In this document: one piece after another, positions 15,924 through 24,299 of the stretch
Position numbering within the stretch: the first letter of the stretch is position 1
How the letters are laid out: each line of letters begins with the position of its first letter
The notes under the pieces: generated by a model
Told to the model about the DNA's origin: nothing
Database searches by the model: none
What the model saw: only the letters and a program-made list of their open reading frames with translations
Translations under genes and position numbers: made by a program
From: Bernardetia sp042180575
GTDB lineage: Bacteria; Bacteroidota; Bacteroidia; Cytophagales; Bernardetiaceae
DNA: 64,000 bases
Assembly (NCBI RefSeq): GCF_042180575.1
Contig: NZ_CP170094.1
Span: forward strand, 1-64,000
Reading direction: 5' to 3'

Positions 15924-17675
15924 ATGTATATTTTAGGACTTAATGCGTATCATGGCGATTCTTCTGCCTGTATTCTCAAAGACGGAAAATTAATTGCTGC
16001 TACTGAAGAAGAACGTATCAGACGTATCAAACATTGGGCAGGTTTTCCTACTGAAGCTATTAAATTCTGTTTGGAAGAAGCTGGTATTTCTATTGAAGAA
16101 GTAGATTATATTACTATTTCTCGTGACCCTTCTGCCAATTTACAAAAGAAAATCCTTCATACAATAAAAAAAGGAGTGAGTTTGAATACGTTAGTTAGTC
16201 GTTTTACAAATTCAAGAAAAGTATCAAATGTAAAAGAGGAATTATCAAATGCACTTAATATTTCTATTTCAAAGATAAAAGCTGAAGTAAAGAATGTAGA
16301 ACATCACCGTAGTCATTTGGCAAGTGCTTTTTTTGTTTCACCGTTTGAAGAGGCTGCATTACTTTCGATTGATGGTTTTGGTGATTTTACTTCTACCATG
16401 ACAGGTACAGGAAAAGGAAATCAAATCAGTGTTTTGGATACTGTTATTTACCCTCATTCAATGGGAATTTTTTATACTTCTTTTACTCAATATCTTGGTT
16501 TTGATAAATATGGCGATGAGTATAAAGTAATGGGACTTGCTCCTTATGGAGAACCAACTTATTTAAAGGAATTAGAAGATGTTGTTCATTTATTACCAAA
16601 CGGACTTTTTGAGTTAAATACAGCTTATTTTAAACATGCAAAAGAAGGTGTTACGATGGCGTGGGAAGGTGGATATCCAAGTATTGAGTCTATTTTTTCT
16701 GATAAAATGATAGAAAAATTTGGAAAACTTCGCACAAAAGAGGAAGAACTAACTCAAGACCATATCAATTTAGCAACTTCTGTACAGCGAATGACTGAAA
16801 AAGTAATTTTTCATATCCTAAATCATTTACACAAAAAAACAGGTTTAGATAATTTGTGTGTAGCTGGTGGAGTTGCTCAAAACTCGGTGGCAAATGGAAA
16901 GATTTTAGAAAATACACCGTTCAAAAATGTTTATGTACCAAGTGCAGGACACGACGCAGGAACAGCTTTAGGTTCGGCTTTATATTTCTACAATCAAGAA
17001 CTCAAAAAATCTAGAATAGAACCCATTTGGCACGCTTACACAGGAAGTAATTATTCAGATACAGAAATAGAAACAATTCTTAAATCTGAAAAAGCAACAA
17101 AAGAAGCTGCAAAAGAAATTGAATATTCTGTTTTGAGTGATGAAGAATTATACAAAACGGTTACAGATGCGATTCTTGATGCTGGTGTAATTGGTTGGTT
17201 TCAAGGAAGTGCCGAATTTGGTCCTAGAGCATTAGGAAATCGTTCGATTTTAGTTGATCCACGTCGTACAGATGCTAAGGAATTATTAAACGAAAAAATA
17301 AAGCGTAGAGAAAGTTTCCGTCCTTTTGCACCTTCTATTTTGGAAGAGTATGTAGAAGAATATTTTGAAGGAGCTGATAAAGTTCCGTTTATGGAAAAAG
17401 TTTATCCTATCAAAAAAGAAAAACATGAAGTCATTCCTGCCGTTACTCATGTCGATGGAACAGGGCGTTTACAGACAGTAAGTGCAAGTACGAATCCACG
17501 TTATCACAAACTTATTGATACATTTAGACAAAAAACAGGTGTTCCTGTTCTGCTGAATACTTCTTTTAATGAAAATGAACCGATTGTAAATACACCACAA
17601 GAAGCATTAGATTGTTTTTTACGTACCAAAATGGATATTCTTGTTTTAGGGAATATTGTGGTAAGAAGAAAATAA
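15924..17675 (+). CDS. NodU/CmcH-type carbamoyltransferase
   Basis: The 583-residue protein starts at MYILGLNAYHGDSSACILKDG; the frame extends to 15867 but this ATG gives the family start. The N-terminal Kae1/TsaD-like ATP-binding domain has the HHRSHLASAFF metal-binding motif and LSIDGFGDF. The C-terminal domain has GWFQGSAEFGPRALGNRSILVDPR and PVLLNTSFNENEPIV, hallmarks of carbamoyltransferases that move the carbamoyl group from carbamoyl phosphate to a sugar or other hydroxyl via carbamoyl-adenylate. The acceptor is unknown; no sugar or antibiotic cluster surrounds it, only a short-chain dehydrogenase downstream. Confidence 0.93.
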   Translation: MYILGLNAYHGDSSACILKDGKLIAATEEERIRRIKHWAGFPTEAIKFCLEEAGISIEEVDYITISRDPSANLQKKILHTIKKGVSLNTLVSRFTNSRKVSNVKEELSNALNISISKIKAEVKNVEHHRSHLASAFFVSPFEEAALLSIDGFGDFTSTMTGTGKGNQISVLDTVIYPHSMGIFYTSFTQYLGFDKYGDEYKVMGLAPYGEPTYLKELEDVVHLLPNGLFELNTAYFKHAKEGVTMAWEGGYPSIESIFSDKMIEKFGKLRTKEEELTQDHINLATSVQRMTEKVIFHILNHLHKKTGLDNLCVAGGVAQNSVANGKILENTPFKNVYVPSAGHDAGTALGSALYFYNQELKKSRIEPIWHAYTGSNYSDTEIETILKSEKATKEAAKEIEYSVLSDEELYKTVTDAILDAGVIGWFQGSAEFGPRALGNRSILVDPRRTDAKELLNEKIKRRESFRPFAPSILEEYVEEYFEGADKVPFMEKVYPIKKEKHEVIPAVTHVDGTGRLQTVSASTNPRYHKLIDTFRQKTGVPVLLNTSFNENEPIVNTPQEALDCFLRTKMDILVLGNIVVRRK

Positions 17676-17684
17676 ATTATGAAT

Positions 17685-17712
17685 CTGGTTCAAGCGTCGA
17701 CGCTTGAACCAG
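17685..17712. repeat. GTTCAAGCGTCGACGCTTGAAC palindrome, copy 1
   Basis: A perfect 28-base palindrome, left arm CTGGTTCAAGCGTC, lies ten bases after the carbamoyltransferase stop and before the SDR gene. The same palindrome occurs at 48832-48871 and a degenerate form at 40706-40749. It can form a strong hairpin and might weaken read-through between the two genes. Confidence 0.85.
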
Positions 17713-17728
17713 TTAAAAATAAAAAACT

Positions 17729-18481
17729 ATGATACTCGTAACTGGAGGAACAAAAGGAATAGGAAAGGCAATTTTAGAAAAATTTATGCAAAATGGACAC
17801 GATGCCATTACATGTTCTAGAAATAATGAAGAACTTTTCAAACTCAAAGAAGAATTAGAATCAAAATATTCTACCAAAGAAAATCCTGTCATTTTGTATT
17901 ACAGACAGGCAGATTTGTCAAAAAAAGAAGACATAGTTTCTTTTGGAGAATATGCGAAGAAAATCATTTTGCTTAATGAAAAAGAAGCCAAAAAAGAAAA
18001 TACAAAGAAAAAAGGTTTTGAAGTCATGGTAAATAACACAGGTGTTTTTGTTCCAGGCAAAATCTTAGAAGAAGAAGAGGGTAATTTTGAAATGCAAATC
18101 CATACAAATCTATTTAGTGCCTATCATCTGACGAGAATGTTAGTTCCTATTTTAGTGGAAAGAAAAGATGGACATTTATTTAATATTTGCTCAACGGCAA
18201 GTATTACAGCTTATCCAAATGGAGGAAGTTATTGTATTTCTAAGTTTGCGCTTCATGGCATGACAAAAGTATTGCGTGAAGAACTCAAAGAACATAATGT
18301 AAAAGTTACTTCTGTTATGCCTGGTCCTACTTATACGTCAAGTTGGGAAGGTGCAGGTTTGCCAGAAGAGCGTTTTATGCCTTCTAGTGATATTGCTGAA
18401 AGTGTTTTTTCTGTCTATTCGCTTTCTAATCAGACAGTTGTAGAGGAAATTGTGATGCGTCCACAACTTGGGGATATTTAG
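17729..18481 (+). CDS. Short-chain dehydrogenase/reductase (SDR)
   Basis: The 250-residue protein has the classical SDR features: the nucleotide-binding TGGTKGIG at residues 5-12, NNTG at 102-105 (in place of NNAG), the catalytic serine in NICSTAS (Ser155 or Ser158), and Tyr168-x-x-x-Lys172 in SYCISK. PGPTYT follows as usual. The segment at residues 38-98 is longer and more Lys/Glu-rich than normal. Cytoplasmic NAD(P)-dependent oxidoreductase; substrate unknown. The palindrome in the 53-base gap separates it from the carbamoyltransferase, so a common transcript is possible but not certain. Confidence 0.92.
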   Translation: MILVTGGTKGIGKAILEKFMQNGHDAITCSRNNEELFKLKEELESKYSTKENPVILYYRQADLSKKEDIVSFGEYAKKIILLNEKEAKKENTKKKGFEVMVNNTGVFVPGKILEEEEGNFEMQIHTNLFSAYHLTRMLVPILVERKDGHLFNICSTASITAYPNGGSYCISKFALHGMTKVLREELKEHNVKVTSVMPGPTYTSSWEGAGLPEERFMPSSDIAESVFSVYSLSNQTVVEEIVMRPQLGDI

Positions 18482-18652
18482 AAATACATACAATAAACTA
18501 AAATTTTTTTTATAAAAAAGATATTATTTCAGTTTGGATACATAAGATATATTTTGCTTTTTTGAGAAAAAAAATCTTTCATAACTCAAAATGCAAGGAT
18601 TAGGAGAACTCACTTCAAATAAAGCAAATATAAACGAAACTATTTAAAATAA

Positions 18653-18690
18653 TTGAATGCAGTTGCATTTATAAATAAGTTAGCCACAAG
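18653..18690. repeat. Cassette boundary 1, right-arm half of an attC-like site
   Basis: GCATTTATAAATAAGTTAGC followed by CACAAG resembles the right arms at 19853 and 20491 (each ending in GTTAGC, then a CA-containing tail) and lies 19 bases before the next start codon. No left arm is visible in front of it, so this may be the outer edge of the array. Confidence 0.5.
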
Positions 18691-18703
18691 ATAAAAGAAC
18701 ATT

Positions 18704-19027
18704 ATGCAATACGACAAAGACTTGGAATCTGAACATAAAGAACTATTTCTTGAAGCAAGGGAATTTTTGTTATCCTTTGACGGAATAGTTGAAACAAAAA
18801 AAGAACGAATTACGACTTATTCGAATGAAAAAGGCGGAATTTGCCATATGCGAACAATGCCTTATGGAATCGATTTCGGATTTCTAAAAGGTGCGAAAAT
18901 GGAAGACAATTTAGGACTTCTAACAGGCAAAGGAAAAGCGATTAGAGTTCTGCCACAAAAAGAATTGAATAAAAAAGCGGTGGAATATTACATAAAACAA
19001 GCTATCGAAATAAACTCAAAAAAATAA
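18704..19027 (+). CDS. DUF1801 family protein
   Basis: The 107-residue protein has the DUF1801/YdhG-like plan: an N-terminal helix (LFLEAREFLLSFDG), a beta region with GGICHMRTMPYGIDFGFLKGAKMED, and a C-terminal LNKKAVEYYIKQAIE helix. Members are small soluble proteins of unknown function with a frataxin-like fold. It is the first gene of the cassette-like array and its stop directly abuts the TTG start of the AlkD-type gene, so the two are translationally coupled. Its base composition is less extreme than that of most neighbours, in line with acquisition. Confidence 0.78.
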   Translation: MQYDKDLESEHKELFLEAREFLLSFDGIVETKKERITTYSNEKGGICHMRTMPYGIDFGFLKGAKMEDNLGLLTGKGKAIRVLPQKELNKKAVEYYIKQAIEINSKK

Positions 19028-19753
19028 TTGACTTATAACGAAATCATAGAATATCTTTATGACCTAAAAGATGCTGAAAAGGTTGTTTTCAAAGAAAAGA
19101 AGTTTGGAATAATATCAAAAAATTCTTTAGGAATTTACCATAAGGAGTTGAAAATTATAGCCAAAGAGATTGGACAAGACAATGAACTTGCATTGCGACT
19201 TTTTGAAAGCGGAATTTATGAAGGTCGGCTTTTGTGTAGCAAAATGTTCAAACCAAAAGATGTTACCGAACCATTAATGGAAAAATGGGTTAAGACATTC
19301 GAGAATTGGGAAATTTGTGACAGTTTCAGTATGGGACTTTTTTCAAAAAGCAAATTTGCACTTGCCAAAATATTGGAATGGACTGAAAGAAAACCCGAAT
19401 TTGAAAAAAGAGCAGGATTTGCAATTATGGCTTCATATTGTATGGCAGATAAAACTTCAAAAAACGAACTATTTGAACAGTTTTTTCCAATTATCAAACG
19501 AGAAGCCAATGATAATAGGATGTATGTCAAAAAAGCTGTGAACTGGGCATTGCGGAACATTGGAAAACGAAACATTGACCTTAATAAAAGAGCAATTGAA
19601 ACTGCCAACGAAATATTGGAATTTGAGAGCAAATCTGCAAAATGGATTGCAAATAATGCCTTGACCGAATTACAAAAAGATAATTTGAGAATGTCAGATT
19701 ATCCAAGAACCGAATATAGAAATCCAGTGGCTAACAATGTATATAAAAAATAG
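19028..19753 (+). CDS. DNA alkylation repair protein, AlkD-like HEAT-repeat family
   Basis: The 241-residue protein is built of alpha-helical HEAT-like repeats, with AlkD landmarks: the FGI..SKNSLGIYHKELKIIAKEIG N-terminal helix pair, WVKTFENWEICDSFSMGLF, LEWTERKPEFEKRAGFAIMASY, and the MYVKKAVNWALRNIGKRN segment. AlkD-type enzymes excise alkylated bases. The start is TTG at 19028, directly after the previous stop; no ATG fits. The last residues (NPVANNVYKK) are encoded by the left arm of the attC-like site, which supports late addition of this arm as part of a cassette. Confidence 0.85.
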   Translation: MTYNEIIEYLYDLKDAEKVVFKEKKFGIISKNSLGIYHKELKIIAKEIGQDNELALRLFESGIYEGRLLCSKMFKPKDVTEPLMEKWVKTFENWEICDSFSMGLFSKSKFALAKILEWTERKPEFEKRAGFAIMASYCMADKTSKNELFEQFFPIIKREANDNRMYVKKAVNWALRNIGKRNIDLNKRAIETANEILEFESKSAKWIANNALTELQKDNLRMSDYPRTEYRNPVANNVYKK

Positions 19754-19862
19754 GCGAAACAGTAATAAAATCAAGGTTTTTGGCTCGTATCAAACTTTGT
19801 ATTTAACGGAAAGTTTGGTGCTTTGAAATCGCCTACTTTTCATATACTAAACGTTAGCTGCC
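19729..19862. repeat. Cassette boundary 2, attC-like imperfect palindrome
   Basis: The left arm GGCTAACAATGTATAT...TAGGCGA (19729-19756) is complementary, with small gaps, to the right arm TCGCCTA...ATATACTAAACGTTAGC (about 19829-19858). The outer GCTAAC/GTTAGC and inner TAGGCGA/TCGCCTA boxes mimic the paired boxes of an integron attC site, though they do not match the strict RYYYAAC...GTTRRRY consensus (one mismatch each). The arms enclose about 70 bases of spacer. Confidence 0.6.
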
Positions 19863-19891
19863 ATTTTAGTAAAAATCATTTACAGGAAATT

Positions 19892-20374
19892 ATGAACAAG
19901 TCTAGTGATAACACATTATTTGAATTGTTTTTTCATAAAAGCAAAGAATATTATATTGATAAATTAATAAGTTATCAAAAAGGGCAAAAGTTTACTTTTA
20001 ACGCCTTTGCGTTTTTGTTTGGACTTTTTTGGTTTACATACAGAAAAATGTATGTACAAGCACTTGTGATTTTGCTTATTTTAGGTATAGAAGGATTTTT
20101 GGAAGTGTTACTTTTTCCTGATATGGATGAGACTACTATTAACAATGTTAATATTTTTATGACAATTTTAATAGCTACAATCACAGGTTTTACAGGAAAT
20201 TATTTATACATAAAACACGCAGAGAGAATAATTGAAAATACTCAAAAAAAATATAATGACACCGAACAAATATATGAGATAGTCAAACGTAAAGGAGGTG
20301 TTAGTTACTTAGTTTTTATCATATTGGTAATTATAATAGTTTTATTTTTCCTTTACAACAACTTTATCACATAA
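19892..20374 (+). CDS. DUF2628-like membrane protein
   Basis: From the ATG at 19892 the product is 160 residues. The frame extends to 19823, but that part lies inside the attC-like boundary, so I place the start here. It has a FTFNAFAFLFGLFWFTYRKMYVQALVILLIL block, typical of DUF2628/YigF-type inner-membrane proteins (the W-A-A-F-L-F-G-x-F-W pattern), then three more hydrophobic segments, the last at the very C terminus. Function unknown. It is the sole gene of its cassette. Confidence 0.78.
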   Translation: MNKSSDNTLFELFFHKSKEYYIDKLISYQKGQKFTFNAFAFLFGLFWFTYRKMYVQALVILLILGIEGFLEVLLFPDMDETTINNVNIFMTILIATITGFTGNYLYIKHAERIIENTQKKYNDTEQIYEIVKRKGGVSYLVFIILVIIIVLFFLYNNFIT

Positions 20375-20383
20375 AAACCGCCT

Positions 20384-20502
20384 AAACAAAAATAGGCGTA
20401 AACTTTTGACACAGACATTTGAACATCAAATAAATTTTGTAGGTTTACGAAAGGATGAGCTTAGAAATCCTATATTCGCTAAGCCATACCGTTAGCAGCA
20501 AG
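20384..20502. repeat. Cassette boundary 3, attC-like site
   Basis: The site runs from ACAAAAATAGGCGTAAAC through TTTTGACACAGACATTTGAA to CGCTAAGCCATACCGTTAGC just before the next start. Inner boxes CGTAAAC and GTTTACG pair. The part around 20390-20424 is repeated almost unchanged at 20980-21020, so ORF 20513-20953 is flanked by direct repeats, as expected for a cassette. Confidence 0.6.
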
Positions 20503-20512
20503 TTTAAGGAAA

Positions 20513-20953
20513 ATGACTGTAAATAGTGAAATTGTGTTTCCAGTATTAGAACTAACAGATTGGATTTTTGATAGTGAAAAAGTTCTGGACATTGAGTTTA
20601 AATGGGATGGGATTCACTACATCAAAGAAAAAGACTTTGAAAAACAACACAAACGTGTCCTTATCGATTGTAACGGAAAAGTATTAAAAGTGACTGGCAA
20701 CAAGATCTTACGAAAGAAAGGAACTTTGTTATCATTTATTATTCCTCCTACACTTGTTGTAGAATTTAATTTAGAATTAACAGGAAGGACAATGACTCTT
20801 GAAGAAGTGAAGACAAAAATTCTTTCTAGAAGTGCAGAGAATTTTCATATTACCTATAATAAATTAATGACCAAGAACGATTATAATCAGCAAATAAAAA
20901 GTGCAGAAACGTTCGAAACTCTTTTCAATATTGCTGCATTTGTTGAAGAATAA
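20513..20953 (+). CDS. Hypothetical protein in cassette-like unit
   Basis: The 146-residue soluble protein (MTVNSEIVFPVLELTDWIFDSEKVLDIEFKWDGIHYIKEKDFEKQ...) has no motif that I recognise. It starts 17 bases after the GTTAGC box of boundary 3 and its stop is followed within 10 bases by the left arm of boundary 4, which is the tight fit seen in gene cassettes. A C-terminal hydrophobic/helical ETFETLFNIAAFVEE ends it. Confidence 0.65.
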   Translation: MTVNSEIVFPVLELTDWIFDSEKVLDIEFKWDGIHYIKEKDFEKQHKRVLIDCNGKVLKVTGNKILRKKGTLLSFIIPPTLVVEFNLELTGRTMTLEEVKTKILSRSAENFHITYNKLMTKNDYNQQIKSAETFETLFNIAAFVEE

Positions 20954-20962
20954 CAAAAACCT

Positions 20963-21021
20963 GCCACCAACATTGGCTTAGCAAAAATGGGCGTAACGTT
21001 TTGACACAGACATTTGAAAAT
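20963..21021. repeat. Cassette boundary 4, left arm only
   Basis: CCACCAACATTGGCTTAGC and AAAAATGGGCGTAACG, then TTTTGACACAGACATTTGAA, repeat the left part of boundary 3. GGCTTAGC here is the complement of GCTAAGCC at the far side of ORF 20513-20953. The right arm is missing: the TonB receptor gene ends at 21031, so the array seems to stop here. Confidence 0.55.
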
Positions 21022-21030
21022 AAAAAACCT

Positions 21031-23283
21031 CTAAAAATTCAATCGAATTGTAGTCCATCCTGTCGTTGTTTCCCAAGCTGGTGTTCCTGATGAAATATCT
21101 TCTCCTCCTGCATTACTATTCATTGGAGAAAGACTTTTTTCATTGAGCAAATTCTTTATAGAAACTCCCCATTGCAGCGTTTTAGTTATGTTCCATTGAG
21201 AAGACAGATTTAGGATAAGTCCTCCATCAACAACTGTTCCGATAGGTGAGTACCAACCTCCATAATAAAGTGCATTCATTCCCACAGAAACTTTTGGGAT
21301 AGGTCGTACAATAAAATTAGTTCTGAAAATACTTTCTGGATAGGCTTTAAAGTGTAGGGTTTCATTACCATCATCAGCCAAATACATACTATTTCCTCCT
21401 TGTGCAATTTCTTTTTGTTCATCTGTTGCTCCTAATACTTTTACAAAAGAGTGTGATACAATCAAACTGAAAATATCATGCGAGTAAGTCATTGAAGATT
21501 CTAAACCAACTTGATTAAAACTTCCAGGCGTATTTTTGAAATACCAAAACCCATTCCAGTCTCCTGCTTTATCTGTTCCAATTTCATCTAAAACGATATT
21601 ATCAGGGTTGCGATAAATTACACCCACATCAATTACATTTGTGATACGGTTATAAAAAGCAACAGCATTAAACTTTAGTTTTTTAGAAGGTAAATAAGTA
21701 AATGAACCCTCAATTCCGTTTATTCTTTCAGGCAAAACAGTTGGAATATTTGTTTCTGTAATATCTGTTGGATTTCCATTATCATCAAAAACTGGAATAT
21801 CTGCACCATTTACACGACCATAATTATCAGCACGCAAAAATCCATCACCGTTATAACCACCTGTATAATGCAAACCTACTGCACCTCTAAAACCTGTTTG
21901 ATAAGAAATACGAGTAATAAATTTTTCGGTAGGAGAATAAATAGCACCCACACGAGGCGAAATATTATTTCCCCAAAAAGGATGATTATCATAACGAAAT
22001 GCTCCAAAAATTTCTAGTTTATCAGAAAAAGCATAATAATCTTCTGCAAAAAGACTAAAAACTTGAATATCTTTTCTAAAACCCATTGTCAGAACTTGAT
22101 TTGCTGTGGTTGGGTCAAAAGCACCAATAACATTGGCTATAAAATTATTATTTTGATTGTTGGTTTTTCCCATCTGAAAAACTCGTGCTTCAAGACCTAT
22201 TGCTAGATTATTATTTGGTATTAATTCATTGAGATTCAAAAGTAGTTTTCCTCCCAAACGGTCTTCCCGAGTTCCTCCCATGGCTGTTCCGATAACAGAA
22301 AAAAGTGCAAAATTATCTTGAGCATAACTTACTTCTGCCTTCAAATGTGCGTGCTGGCTCAAATTAAAATTATACGAACCTGTAATGCTAGTCAGTGTTT
22401 GATTAAATACATTTCTATCTCTATAAAAATTATATAAATCTCGTATTTGGTCGGTATAAGTAGCTTCAATTCTAAAATTTTTATATTCAATATTTCCAGT
22501 CATCAAAACACTTTCTGATTTTCTCAAACGTAACCCAATGTCTTTTACTTGTCCTCCTGCAAAACCTTGATTTCCCTGTTGAGCAACCCATCCAGCATCT
22601 CTTAGTTTTTGTCCATCATAACGACTTGTAGAAATATAAAAATAACTTTTCAAATCTCCAGAACGAAGTTGAGCATCAAAACTTCCATTCAAAGCACCAT
22701 TTAATCCAAAGCCAGCCGTCATATTTGCTTTAGCAAAGCCTTCATTTTTGCCAAATTCACCTTGTTTTGTTACGATATTTATTACTCCCAAAAGCGCACC
22801 CTGCCCAAGTGTAACTGAACCTGCACCACGAATAACTTCTACCCTTTCTATATAATCATAGTTTGTATTATTCAGAATTGCATCAGCAGGTCCCCAAAAA
22901 AACTCGGTATTTACATTATGTCCGTTTATCAAAAGCATTACCTTTGAATTGTTATCAGGTGCAAGCCCACGAAAACCCATAATCATATCATCTTGGTCTT
23001 CAACAAGAAAGAACCCTGGAACAAAAAGAGTCAGAGCTTCTGCCAAGGTACGAGCCGAACTAAGTTGAAGTTGTTCACGAGTAATGGTAGTAACAGCAGC
23101 AGGTTGTTTATTTTCATCTGTACTTACATTAGAAGCAACATTAATAGCTGTTTGGGCTTCTTCAACTTCGGTAAGTTCATCTAAAGAAAACTTATATAAT
23201 TCATTTTGAAGAGAATCTATTTGAGCAAAAGAGGGAAAGCAAACTAAATTTAGTAAAAGTATAAATAGTAAATTATTTTTCAT
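21031..23283 (-). CDS. TonB-dependent receptor
   Basis: The 750-residue protein has a signal peptide (MKNNLLFILLLNLVCFPSFAQ), then a plug domain (PAAVTTITREQLQLSSARTLAEALTLFVPGFF, GFRGLAPDNNSKVMLLINGHNV, DYIERVEVIRGAGSVTLGQGALLGVINIVTK), then a 22-strand-type barrel, ending in the aromatic residue of TTIRLNF. It should transport a ligand across the outer membrane using TonB energy. The ligand is unknown. There is no carboxypeptidase-like domain and no SusD partner next to it, which speaks against a polysaccharide system. Function in iron, cofactor or other uptake cannot be told apart. Confidence 0.93.
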   Translation of the reverse strand: MKNNLLFILLLNLVCFPSFAQIDSLQNELYKFSLDELTEVEEAQTAINVASNVSTDENKQPAAVTTITREQLQLSSARTLAEALTLFVPGFFLVEDQDDMIMGFRGLAPDNNSKVMLLINGHNVNTEFFWGPADAILNNTNYDYIERVEVIRGAGSVTLGQGALLGVINIVTKQGEFGKNEGFAKANMTAGFGLNGALNGSFDAQLRSGDLKSYFYISTSRYDGQKLRDAGWVAQQGNQGFAGGQVKDIGLRLRKSESVLMTGNIEYKNFRIEATYTDQIRDLYNFYRDRNVFNQTLTSITGSYNFNLSQHAHLKAEVSYAQDNFALFSVIGTAMGGTREDRLGGKLLLNLNELIPNNNLAIGLEARVFQMGKTNNQNNNFIANVIGAFDPTTANQVLTMGFRKDIQVFSLFAEDYYAFSDKLEIFGAFRYDNHPFWGNNISPRVGAIYSPTEKFITRISYQTGFRGAVGLHYTGGYNGDGFLRADNYGRVNGADIPVFDDNGNPTDITETNIPTVLPERINGIEGSFTYLPSKKLKFNAVAFYNRITNVIDVGVIYRNPDNIVLDEIGTDKAGDWNGFWYFKNTPGSFNQVGLESSMTYSHDIFSLIVSHSFVKVLGATDEQKEIAQGGNSMYLADDGNETLHFKAYPESIFRTNFIVRPIPKVSVGMNALYYGGWYSPIGTVVDGGLILNLSSQWNITKTLQWGVSIKNLLNEKSLSPMNSNAGGEDISSGTPAWETTTGWTTIRLNF

Positions 23284-23597
23284 AAAAGTAGTATAATGTA
23301 AGGGGAATTTGACTTTTTATTTTAATTAGTTAAGTTAGTTAATTTTTAAATTAAAAAAAAGTTTTTCCTAAAAATATCTAAAAAACTAGTTAACATGAGC
23401 TTGGTACTATACCTGTCAGACACTTCAGAGTGTCAGACAGCTATGTTGGGCTATCTTGTCTGTACTGACAGACAAGATAGTTCGCAAATCAGCTAATAAA
23501 GAAGCATAGACTGATAAATCCATAAATTATAATACCGAGTTCAAGTTAGTTAGTGATTATTTTTTCTGAAATCCTAACCACATATTTTTTTTTTGCT
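23284..23597. other. Intergenic stretch with two hairpins
   Basis: This 314-base gap holds two stem-loops: CTGTCAGACACT against AGTGTCAGACAG at 23413-23440 with one mismatch, and a perfect 13-base stem CTATCTTGTCTGT at 23451-23480. The first shares its core with MITE-like family 1. No gene was found. Confidence 0.7.
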
Positions 23598-24197
23598 TTA
23601 ATATTTTGCAGCAAAATCATTCAATAATTTGTTATCTATCAATTTTATTATTTCCCTAGCTGTTTGTGTATCAGGGCTTTTACTTCTGTAAACAGTTTTC
23701 AAACTATCGCTTGCAGTTTCATTATATTCTCTTCCACAAGATGTATCTAAACTTGCCCCATTTTTGACAAGCAATTCCAAACAAGCAATAAAATCTTCAT
23801 TTATTTCCATCGGAAAATCAATTCTTTTTTGTTCGTATTTGGCATAAATAGCATAAAAAAGAGGTGTTTGTGTAATTTTATAAGGACTTTGTTTGGGTCT
23901 TTTATAGGCAAATTTTTTCTCTACTGCTGCGCCATTTTCTAGTAAAAACGTTACCATATCCACATCTCCAATTTTGGTAGAATACGCCAAAAAAGGATAG
24001 GGACAGCCATAGTCTACCGAAATAGAACCTTCTAAAATCTTCTCTTTTATAGCTGCTGTATTTCCACTTGTATATTCATTGCAGGTAGTTTCTCTTTTGT
24101 AAGTCGTAATTCCTAAATAACCAATCATTCCAAAAACACCTATAAAAATAGATGCAATAATGCTGATAGCTAGAATTTTTACTGCTTTATCTTCCAT
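23598..24197 (-). CDS. Ankyrin-repeat protein with N-terminal membrane anchor
   Basis: The 199-residue protein has one transmembrane helix at residues about 8-30 (ILAISIIASIFIGVFGMIGYLGI) and ankyrin-like units thereafter: YPFLAYSTKIGDVDMVTFLLENGAAV, TPLFYAIYAKYE, and FIACLELLVKNGASLDTS. The TPLxxAxxxG signature is present in degenerate form. Two or three repeats are expected. It is probably membrane-bound with the repeats facing the periplasm or cytoplasm; a partner is unknown. It precedes the POT transporter end on the same strand, with 102 bases between. Confidence 0.8.
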   Translation of the reverse strand: MEDKAVKILAISIIASIFIGVFGMIGYLGITTYKRETTCNEYTSGNTAAIKEKILEGSISVDYGCPYPFLAYSTKIGDVDMVTFLLENGAAVEKKFAYKRPKQSPYKITQTPLFYAIYAKYEQKRIDFPMEINEDFIACLELLVKNGASLDTSCGREYNETASDSLKTVYRSKSPDTQTAREIIKLIDNKLLNDFAAKY

Positions 24198-24299
24198 TGT
24201 TGTTTATTATTTGGGGTTGAATTTTTTTTTAATCAAAAAATCCCTAGTCAATAGAGATTGAATAAGGATTTTTTGTTTGTTACTTTATGAAATTGAGAA

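Noticed and set aside
17685..17712. GGTTCAAGC resembling a tRNA T-loop
   Set aside because: It is part of a perfect palindrome; no acceptor, D or anticodon arm is nearby.
19216..19632. 138-codon ORF opposite the AlkD-like gene
   Set aside because: Antisense to a gene with a recognised family.
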